Shown one piece after another: positions 17,678 through 24,530 of a DNA stretch of 64,000 nt. Position 1 is the first letter of the stretch. Each line of letters begins with the position of its first letter. The stretch spans positions 62,001 to 126,000 of the forward strand of contig NZ_JACSQF010000010.1 of assembly GCF_014836755.1 (NCBI RefSeq), given 5' to 3'. The stretch is from Oerskovia merdavium (GTDB lineage Bacteria; Actinomycetota; Actinomycetes; Actinomycetales; Cellulomonadaceae). The notes beneath the pieces were generated by a model. It had not been told where the DNA came from. It saw only the letters and a list, made by a program, of their open reading frames with translations, and did not search any database. Made by a program: the position numbers and the translations under genes.

Positions 17678-18799
17678 TCACTCCCGGACCCGGCCCGCCT
17701 CCTGGACCGCGGGACGGACCAGCTCGCCGTAGGCCTGGAGCGTCTCGTCGTTCGCGTCGTGCTGGAGGTAGAGCGCGAACTGGTCGACGCCGAGCGCCTT
17801 GAGCTCGAGCAGCCGCTCGACGTGCCGCTCGGGCGGCCCGACCAGGCAGAACCGGTCCACGATCTCGTCGCTCACGAACGCGGTGTGCGTGTTCCCTGCG
17901 CGCCCGTGCTCGTTGTAGTCGTAGTCGACCCGCCCGGCGACGAAGTCGGTCAGGGCACGCGGGATGCTCGGCCCGTCCCCGCCCGTCCCCGTACCCTCCC
18001 CCGCCCCGTAGCGCGCGACGATCTCCGCGACGTGGTTGCCGACCATGCCGCCGAACCAGCGGCACTGGTCGTAGGCGTGGGCGAGCGACCGCCCTCCCGC
18101 GTTCGCGGGCCCGTCCCCGCCCGTGCCCGACGGCGTCTCGTCCGTCACGTACGCGGGTGCGGCCACGCAGATGGTCACCTCGGCAGGGTCGCGGCCGGCC
18201 CGCTCGGCGGCCTGGCGCACCGCGTCGATCGACCAGGCCACGATGTCCGGGTCGGCGAGCTGGAGGATGAAGCCGTCCCCGACCTCGCCCGCGAGCGCCA
18301 GCGCGCGCGGGCCGTAGGCCGCGACCCACACGGGGGTGCGGCTGTCCGGGGCCCAGGGCAGGTGCAGGGTCGAGCCGTGGTACTCGACGGACTGCCCGCC
18401 GGCGAGCCCCCGGACGGTCGTGACGGCTGCCCGCAGCTCGGCGAGGGTCACGGGCTTGCCGTTGGTCACCCGGACCGCGGAGTCCCCGCGGCCGATCCCG
18501 CAGACCGTGCGGTTGCCGAACATGTCGTTGAGGGTCGCGAAGAGCGAGGCGGTCACGGTCACGTCGCGCGTCGCGGGGTTGGTGACCATGGGACCGACGG
18601 TCACGCGGTGGGTCGCGGACAGGATCTGGGAGTAGATGACGAACGGCTCCTGCCAGAGGAGGTGGGAGTCGAACGTCCACACGTGGCTGAACCCGTGGAG
18701 CTCTGCGCGCCGCGCGAGGTCGACGACGCGCCACGCGGGCGGGTTGGTCTGCAGGACGACGCCCAGGTCGAGGCGGTCGGCCGTGCCGGTCGCGGTCAT
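17678..18799 (-). CDS. LLM-class, probably F420-dependent oxidoreductase (TIGR03842-like)
   Basis: A 373-aa TIM-barrel protein of the bacterial luciferase-like family, branch usually called F420-dependent. Motifs include GVVLQTNPPAWRVVDLARRA at the N-terminus, VGPMVTNPATRDVTV and WVAAYGPRALALAGEVGDGF. A 30-residue Gly/Thr-rich insert sits near residue 210-230. It is the last gene of the pyrimidine degradation operon, 16 nt after dihydropyrimidinase, with AGGAG before its ATG. No classical dihydropyrimidine dehydrogenase is present in the window, so it may perform the first reduction; this is inference. A role on a side product is the alternative. Confidence 0.82.
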   Translation of the reverse strand: MTATGTADRLDLGVVLQTNPPAWRVVDLARRAELHGFSHVWTFDSHLLWQEPFVIYSQILSATHRVTVGPMVTNPATRDVTVTASLFATLNDMFGNRTVCGIGRGDSAVRVTNGKPVTLAELRAAVTTVRGLAGGQSVEYHGSTLHLPWAPDSRTPVWVAAYGPRALALAGEVGDGFILQLADPDIVAWSIDAVRQAAERAGRDPAEVTICVAAPAYVTDETPSGTGGDGPANAGGRSLAHAYDQCRWFGGMVGNHVAEIVARYGAGEGTGTGGDGPSIPRALTDFVAGRVDYDYNEHGRAGNTHTAFVSDEIVDRFCLVGPPERHVERLLELKALGVDQFALYLQHDANDETLQAYGELVRPAVQEAGRVRE

Positions 18800-18815
18800 G
18801 GCTGGCTCCTGCTCG

Positions 18816-20282
18816 TCATCGGAGGTACGCCGAGGTGCTGCGGCGCAGGTACTGCCCGTGCCCGGGGTGCCCGTGGTACTCGCCGTCCGAGACCAGGACC
18901 TTGCCGCGCGAGATCACGACGTCGACGTGCCCGTCGATCTCGAAACCCTCCCAGGCGGAGTGGTCCATGTTCATGTGGTGGGTCTTGCGGTTCCCGTGCG
19001 CGGCGTCCGCGCCCGAGGTGTACCCGATCGACGTGTGCCCTGCGGGGTCGTAGACCACGACGTCGGCGTCGGCCCCCGGGGTGAGCACGCCCTTGCGGTC
19101 ACCCAGCCCGAACATGCGCGCCGGCGTCGTGCAGCACAGCTCGACCCAGCGCTCGAGCGAGATCTTCCCGTCGACCACTCCCTGGTAGACGAGGTCGAGG
19201 CGGTGCTCGACGCCGCCGATCCCGTTGGGGATCTTGGAGAAGTCGCCGAGCCCGAGCTCCTTCTGCTCCTTCATGCAGAACGGGCAGTGGTCGGTGCTCA
19301 CCACGGACAGGTCGCCCGTGCGCAGGTAGCGCCACAGCTCGTCCTGGTGGCCCTCGGCCCGCGAGCGCAGCGGGGTCGAGCAGACCCACTTGGCACCCTC
19401 GAAGTCGCCCCACTCCTCGCTCCTGGCTCCGAGCTGTTCCTCGAGCGACAGGTACAGGTACTGGGGGCACGTCTCGCCGAACACGTTCCAGCCGTCGTCG
19501 CGGGCGCGGGCGAGCGTGGCGACGGCCTGCTTGGCCGACATGTGCACCACGTAGAGCGGGGCACCGGCGAGCCGCGCGAGCATGATCGCGCGGTGCGTGG
19601 CCTCCTCCTCGGTCTCCCACGGGCGCGTGGTGCCGTGGAAGTACGGGGCCGTGTCGCCACGTTCGATCGCCTGGCGCACCAGGACGTCGATCGCGATGCC
19701 GTTCTCGGCGTGCATCATGACCATCGAACCGTTGGTCGCTGCCTTCTGCATGGCACGCAGGATCTGTCCGTCGTCGCTGTAGAAGACCCCGGGGTAGGCC
19801 ATGAAGAGCTTGAAGCTCGTGATGCCCTCGGTCACGAGCTCGTCCATGGCCTTGAGCGAGTCGTCGTCGACGCCGCCGAGGATCTGGTGGAAGCCGTAGT
19901 CGATCGCGCAGCTCCCCTCGGCCTTGGCGAACCAGGCGGCGAGCGAGTCCTGGACCCGTTCGCCGGTGCGCTGGACCGCGAAGTCGACGATCGTCGTCGT
20001 GCCTCCCCAGGCCGCGGCGCGCGTCCCGGTCTCGAACGTGTCCGAGGCGGCCGTGCCGCCGAACGGCAGCTCCATGTGGGTGTGCGGGTCCACGGCGCCC
20101 GGGATCACGTACTTGCCGGTCGCGTCGACCACGGTCTCGGCGACCGAGGCGAGGTCCACCCCGAGCGTCGTGTCGCCCGGGCGCACGAGCGCGGCGACCT
20201 GCTCGCCGTCGAGCAGGACGTCGGCGCGCGAGCGCCCGGTGGGCCCGACGACGGTGCCTCCCGTGATGAGGGTCAGTGCCAT
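18816..20282 (-). CDS. hydA: Dihydropyrimidinase (D-hydantoinase)
   Basis: A 488-aa cyclic amidohydrolase that opens dihydrouracil or dihydrothymine to N-carbamoyl-beta-amino acids. Metal-binding DPHTHMELPFGG is present, and Lys158 in SFKLFMAYPG is the expected carboxylated bridging Lys. VVHMSAKQA and STDHCPF supply further metal ligands. The length is normal for the family. GAGAGGA precedes the ATG at 20282. It is fourth in an operon that encodes each later step of the reductive pathway. Confidence 0.93.
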   Translation of the reverse strand: MALTLITGGTVVGPTGRSRADVLLDGEQVAALVRPGDTTLGVDLASVAETVVDATGKYVIPGAVDPHTHMELPFGGTAASDTFETGTRAAAWGGTTTIVDFAVQRTGERVQDSLAAWFAKAEGSCAIDYGFHQILGGVDDDSLKAMDELVTEGITSFKLFMAYPGVFYSDDGQILRAMQKAATNGSMVMMHAENGIAIDVLVRQAIERGDTAPYFHGTTRPWETEEEATHRAIMLARLAGAPLYVVHMSAKQAVATLARARDDGWNVFGETCPQYLYLSLEEQLGARSEEWGDFEGAKWVCSTPLRSRAEGHQDELWRYLRTGDLSVVSTDHCPFCMKEQKELGLGDFSKIPNGIGGVEHRLDLVYQGVVDGKISLERWVELCCTTPARMFGLGDRKGVLTPGADADVVVYDPAGHTSIGYTSGADAAHGNRKTHHMNMDHSAWEGFEIDGHVDVVISRGKVLVSDGEYHGHPGHGQYLRRSTSAYLR

Positions 20283-20340
20283 GGTGCGGTCCTCTCGTTC
20301 GTCGGTCGGTCCTCCTGTCGGGGCCGGCTCCGGGCTGACG

Positions 20341-20373
20341 CGGCGCCGGCGCGGCGCCGGCGCGGCGCCGGCG
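20341..20373. repeat. Three copies of an 11-bp GC repeat
   Basis: CGGCGCCGGCG occurs three times head to tail, followed by a CGG run. It lies in the 104-bp gap between the ureidopropionase and dihydropyrimidinase genes, just after the former's stop. Each unit is self-complementary, so the mRNA could fold here. Confidence 0.8.
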
Positions 20374-20386
20374 CGGCGGCGGCGGC

Positions 20387-21220
20387 TCAGGGCGCCGTCA
20401 ACGGGCCGTAGGCGTCGGGGCGGCGGTCGCGGTAGAACTGCCAGCGGTTGCGGACCTCGGTCAGCACGTCGAGGTCGAGGTCGCGGACCACGAGCTCCTC
20501 CTCGTAGGCGTCGGCGGTCTCGCCCACGAACGCCCCCTCCGGGCTCACGAAGTAGCTCGTGCCGTAGAAGTCGTTCGACCCGAGCTCCTCGAACCCGACC
20601 CGGTTGATTGCCCCGACGTAGTACTCGTTGGCCACGGCCGCCGCGGGCTGCTCGAGCTTCCACAGGTAGTTCGACAGGCCTCGGCTCGTGGCGCTCGGGT
20701 TGAAGACGATGGTCGCTCCCGCGAGCCCCAGGGCCCGCCAGCCCTCGGGGAAGTGCCGGTCGTAGCAGATGTAGACCCCGATCCGCCCGACCGCGGTGTC
20801 GAAGACCGGGTAGCCGAGGTTGCCGGGGCGGAAGTAGAACTTCTCCCAGAACCCTGGCAGGTGCGGGATGTGGGTCTTGCGGTACTTGCCGAGGTAGCTG
20901 CCGTCGGCGTCGATCACGGCCGCGGTGTTGTAGAGGATCCCGGGCTGCTCGAGCTCGTACACCGGCAGGACGATCACGATGCCCAGCTCCTTGGCGAGGG
21001 CCGCGAAACGCTCGGTCGTGGGGCCCGGCACCTGCTCGGCGTAGGAGTAGAACGCGGCGTCCTCGACCTGGGGGAAGTAGGGCGCGTTGAACACCTCCTG
21101 GAAGCAGATGACCTGGGCACCCTGGTCCGCGGCCTGGCGCGTGAACGTCTCGTGGGCCGCGAGCATGGACTCCTGGTCGCCGGTCCAGCGGACCTGGGTG
21201 AGGGCGGCTCGCACGATCAT
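20387..21220 (-). CDS. Beta-ureidopropionase (N-carbamoyl-beta-alanine amidohydrolase)
   Basis: A 277-aa nitrilase-superfamily enzyme that would release CO2 and ammonia from N-carbamoyl-beta-alanine to give beta-alanine. The catalytic triad is Glu42 (CFQEVF), Lys115 (YRKTHIP) and Cys152 (YICYDRHFPEGWR). GAGGAG precedes the ATG. Its place between the aminotransferase and the dihydropyrimidinase supports this call over a general amidase. Confidence 0.9.
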   Translation of the reverse strand: MIVRAALTQVRWTGDQESMLAAHETFTRQAADQGAQVICFQEVFNAPYFPQVEDAAFYSYAEQVPGPTTERFAALAKELGIVIVLPVYELEQPGILYNTAAVIDADGSYLGKYRKTHIPHLPGFWEKFYFRPGNLGYPVFDTAVGRIGVYICYDRHFPEGWRALGLAGATIVFNPSATSRGLSNYLWKLEQPAAAVANEYYVGAINRVGFEELGSNDFYGTSYFVSPEGAFVGETADAYEEELVVRDLDLDVLTEVRNRWQFYRDRRPDAYGPLTAP

Positions 21221-21341
21221 GGGTTCTCCTCGGGTCTGTGGGGCTGCTGGGTCGGCTGGTGCGGTGGGGTTCCTGGCGGGTGGTGCTCCCGCGGGTCGGG
21301 TCGGGTCAGGTCGGGTCAGGACGGTCGCGCGGACCGGCGGG

Positions 21342-22712
21342 TCAGGTGGGTGAGGCCTCGACGACGTACCGGTCGGCGACGTCGAGCGCCGCGTCGACCA
21401 CGTCGAGGCCGTGCTCGAGGTCCTCGACCGACGTCACGAGCGGCGGGGCGAGGTGCAGCCGGTTGACCTGGGGGAAGGGCCAGACGCCGCCCGCGGTCAC
21501 GGCCGCGACGACCTGGGCCATGGGCGCGTTCTGGGCCGCCGTCCCCTGGAAGGGCACGAGGCGCTCGCGGGTGGCAGGGTCGCGGACGAGCTCGATCGCC
21601 CACAGGAAGCCGAGCCCGCGCACCTCCCCCACGCTCGGGTGCCGAGCGGCCATCTCCTGCAGGCGCGCCCCGATCACCTTCTCGCCCAGGGTGCGGACGC
21701 GGTCGAGGATCCCCTGCTCCTCGAAGACCCGGATGCTCGCGATGCCCGGGGCGCACGCGAGCGGGTGTCCCGAGTAGGTCAGGCCGCCGGGGAACGCGAC
21801 GTGGTCGAAGCTCGCGGCGACCCGCTCCGAGATGATGACGCCGCCGAGCGGCACGTACCCCGAGTTCACGCCCTTGGCGAAGACCACGAGGTCGGGCACG
21901 ACCCCCCAGCGGTCGACCGCGAACCACTCGCCCACGCGTCCGAACCCGACCATGACCTCGTCGGCGACGTACAGGATGCCGTGCTCGTCGCACAGCTCAC
22001 GCACGCCTGCGAGGTAGCCGTCGGGCGGGACGAGCACACCGTTGGTCCCCACGACCGTCTCGAGCAGGATCGCCGCGATCGTCCCGGGGCCCTCGAGCTC
22101 GACGACCTCGCGCAGGTGGCGCAGCGCCGCGACGCACTCCTCGGCGTCGTCCGCGGCGCCGAACGCCGAGCGGTAGGTGTAGGGCCCGAAGAAGTGCCGC
22201 ACGCCGGGGTCCACCTCGTTGGGCCACCGCCGCGGGTCCCCCGTGGCCGTCACGGCCGTGCCCGTGTTCCCGTGGTACGAGCGGTAGGCGGCCAAGACCT
22301 TCTGGCGCCCAGTGTGGCGCCGCGCCAGGCGGACGGCGTTCTCGACGGCGTCGGCCCCGCCGTTGGTGAAGAAGACCCGGTCCAGCCCGCCGGAGGCACC
22401 TCCCGGCGCGCGCTCGACGACGAGCCGTGCGAGCTCGCTGCGCACCGGGTTCGCGAACGACGGGGCGACGGTCGCGAGCCGTCCGACCTGCTCCTGGATC
22501 GCGCCCACGAGCGCGGGGTGCTGGTGCCCGAGGTTGAGGTTGATCAGCTGTGAGGCGAAGTCCAGGTAGCGGCGCCCGTCGGTGTCCCAGAACCAGGCGC
22601 CCTCGCCGCCCGCGATCGTCACGGGGCGGATCAGCTCCTGGGCCGACCAGGAGTAGAAGACGTGGGCGTCCTCGCGGTCACGCCGCCCCGCGCTCGTCGA
22701 CTCGTGGGTCAT
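21342..22712 (-). CDS. Class III aminotransferase (beta-alanine:pyruvate type)
   Basis: A 456-aa PLP-dependent aminotransferase. Lys280 in VFAKGVNSGYVPLGG is the PLP lysine, and ADEVMVGFGRVGEWFA is the class III signature. It likely turns beta-alanine (or beta-aminoisobutyrate) plus an oxo acid into malonate semialdehyde (or its methyl form). GGAGGACA precedes the ATG. The 121-bp gap before the next gene holds short GGGTC repeats near 21295-21320. Confidence 0.88.
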   Translation of the reverse strand: MTHESTSAGRRDREDAHVFYSWSAQELIRPVTIAGGEGAWFWDTDGRRYLDFASQLINLNLGHQHPALVGAIQEQVGRLATVAPSFANPVRSELARLVVERAPGGASGGLDRVFFTNGGADAVENAVRLARRHTGRQKVLAAYRSYHGNTGTAVTATGDPRRWPNEVDPGVRHFFGPYTYRSAFGAADDAEECVAALRHLREVVELEGPGTIAAILLETVVGTNGVLVPPDGYLAGVRELCDEHGILYVADEVMVGFGRVGEWFAVDRWGVVPDLVVFAKGVNSGYVPLGGVIISERVAASFDHVAFPGGLTYSGHPLACAPGIASIRVFEEQGILDRVRTLGEKVIGARLQEMAARHPSVGEVRGLGFLWAIELVRDPATRERLVPFQGTAAQNAPMAQVVAAVTAGGVWPFPQVNRLHLAPPLVTSVEDLEHGLDVVDAALDVADRYVVEASPT

Positions 22713-22804
22713 GCGCCTGTCCTCCGTCCGGTCGGCCGCCCCGTCCCCGCGTCGGGTCGCGCGGTCACGTGTCTCCTCCGGCCGTCCTCTGAAGTCACCG
22801 GTCG

Positions 22805-24343
22805 TCACCTGTTCCGGGGGAAGCCGAGGTCGATCGCGCTCGTCGCCGGGTCGGGCCACCGCGACGTCACGACCTTGGTCCGCGTCGAGAAGTGGATGGC
22901 CTCGGGTCCGTAGATGTGCGAGTCGCCGAACAGCGAGCCCTTCCACCCCCCGAACGAGTAGTAGCCGACCGGCACGGGGATGGGGACGTTGATCCCGATC
23001 ATCCCGGCCTGCGCCTCGACCTCGAAGCGTCGGGCCGCACCGCCGTCGCGCGTGAAGAGCGCCGCCCCGTTGCCGTAGGGGTTCTCGTTGACGAGCCGCA
23101 GCGCGTCGTCGAACGACTCGACGCGGACGACCGAGAGCACCGGGCCGAACACCTCCTCGCGGTACACGGTGTGCTCGGGCTGCACGTGGTCGACCAGGCT
23201 CGGGCGCAGGAAGAACCCCCCGCTCAGGTCCGCGCCGTCGGCCCCGGCGGTCACGAGTGGCCCCGCGCGTCCGTCCACGACGAGGCTCGCGCCCTCGTCG
23301 AGCGCGCTCTGCACGCGCGCCGCGACGCGGTCGCGGTGCTCGGCCGTGATGAGGGGACCCATCTGCGAGGTGGGGTCGTTCCCCGGCCCGACGACGAGCC
23401 CCGCCACGCGCGTGCGGATCGCCTCGACCAGCCGGTCGCCGATCTCGCCGACCGCGACCACGACCGAGATCGCCATGCACCGCTCACCTGCTGACCCGTA
23501 CCCCGCCGAGACCGCCGCGTCGGCCGCGGCGTCGAGCTCGGCGTCGGGCAGCACGACCAGGTGGTTCTTCGCCCCGCCCAGGGCCTGGACCCGCTTGCCG
23601 TGACGCGTACCCGTCTCGTAGACGTGCCGCGCGACGGGCGTCGAGCCGACGAAGCTGACCGCCGCGACGTCGGGGTGCTCCAGGAGCCGGTCGACCGCGA
23701 CCCGGTCACCCTGCACCACGTTGACGACGCCGTCGGGAAGTCCTGCCTGCGCGAGGAGGCGAACGAGCAGGAGGGAGACCGAGGGGTCACGCTCGCTCGG
23801 CTTGAGGACGAACGTGTTGCCGCACGCGATCGCCGTCGGGATCATCCACAGCGGCACCATGGCCGGAAAGTTGAACGGTGTGATGCCCGCCATGACGCCC
23901 AGCGGCTGCTTGACCTCGTGGACGTCCACGCCCGTGGCGACCTGCTGGCTGAACCCGCCCTTGAGCAGGTGCGGGATCCCCGCGGCGAACTCGACGTTCT
24001 CGAGCGCGCGCGAGACCTCGCCCTCGGCGTCGCTCACGACCTTGCCGTGCTCGGCCGAGACCAGGTGCGCGATCTCGTCGCGGTGCGTGCGCAGGAGCTC
24101 GTGGAACGCGAAGAGGATCTCGACCCGCCGGGACAGGCCCGTCGAGGCCCAGCCGGGGAAGGCCGCGAGCGCCGCGGCGACGGCCCGGTCGACGTCGTCC
24201 ACGGAGGCCAGGGCGACGCGAGCCGTGACGTGCCCTGTGGCGGGGTCGTGGACCGGTCCGAACCTCTCGGCCTCCCGCACGGGGCTGCCCCCGACGACGT
24301 GGCCGACCACCCCGTCGTGCGGGGCGGGGACGGTGCTCGTCAT
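22805..24343 (-). CDS. mmsA: CoA-acylating (methyl)malonate-semialdehyde dehydrogenase
   Basis: A 512-aa aldehyde dehydrogenase that would convert malonate or methylmalonate semialdehyde to acetyl- or propionyl-CoA with NAD and CoA. Cys289 in GERCMAISV is the catalytic thiol, and the ITPFNFPAMVPLWMIP stretch is typical of MmsA. The ATG at 24343 has GGGAGG upstream; a longer frame begins in the regulatory region and lacks support. It is the first gene of the operon, directly after the Crp/GlxR-like palindrome. Confidence 0.92.
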   Translation of the reverse strand: MTSTVPAPHDGVVGHVVGGSPVREAERFGPVHDPATGHVTARVALASVDDVDRAVAAALAAFPGWASTGLSRRVEILFAFHELLRTHRDEIAHLVSAEHGKVVSDAEGEVSRALENVEFAAGIPHLLKGGFSQQVATGVDVHEVKQPLGVMAGITPFNFPAMVPLWMIPTAIACGNTFVLKPSERDPSVSLLLVRLLAQAGLPDGVVNVVQGDRVAVDRLLEHPDVAAVSFVGSTPVARHVYETGTRHGKRVQALGGAKNHLVVLPDAELDAAADAAVSAGYGSAGERCMAISVVVAVGEIGDRLVEAIRTRVAGLVVGPGNDPTSQMGPLITAEHRDRVAARVQSALDEGASLVVDGRAGPLVTAGADGADLSGGFFLRPSLVDHVQPEHTVYREEVFGPVLSVVRVESFDDALRLVNENPYGNGAALFTRDGGAARRFEVEAQAGMIGINVPIPVPVGYYSFGGWKGSLFGDSHIYGPEAIHFSTRTKVVTSRWPDPATSAIDLGFPRNR

Positions 24344-24406
24344 GCTGGCCTCCCTCCCGGGCGTGGCTCGGTGAGCGGCGGCCCGGGTCGTCGACGACTG
24401 CTTCTC

Positions 24407-24412
24407 AGTGTG
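24407..24412 (-). promoter_or_regulatory. Possible -10 element CACACT of the pyrimidine operon
   Basis: CACACT on the minus strand would place the transcript start near 24400 and the centre of the palindrome near -38, overlapping the -35 region. Confidence 0.35.
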
Positions 24413-24429
24413 GCACGATCGCCCACATT

Positions 24430-24447
24430 CTGTGATGCGCATCACAG
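24430..24447. promoter_or_regulatory. Crp/GlxR-like operator, perfect 18-bp palindrome
   Basis: CTGTGATGCGCATCACAG is an exact palindrome with the Crp-family core TGTGA-N6-TCACA. It lies about 90 bp before mmsA and about 85 bp before the divergent gene at 24531. A GntR-type regulator is an alternative binder. Confidence 0.7.
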
Positions 24448-24518
24448 TAGAGGCGGGAGAGCGGGTGAGCGACCCGTGAACGTCGCGCGTCCCCCGCCGC
24501 GGCGTCAGCGGTCCCTAG

Positions 24519-24524
24519 TACGGT
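24519..24524 (+). promoter_or_regulatory. -10 element TACGGT of a leaderless promoter
   Basis: TACGGT plus 6 nt leads into the GTG at 24531; no ribosome binding site is present. Confidence 0.5.
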
Positions 24525-24530
24525 CGGGCC

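Noticed and set aside
20341-20373. CRISPR-like or VNTR array
   Set aside because: Only three contiguous 11-bp units with no spacers; treated as a simple repeat.
22713-23480. N-terminal extension of the aminotransferase
   Set aside because: It lies antisense-free but out of frame over mmsA, with no motifs; GGAGG and the ATG at 22712 give the normal length.
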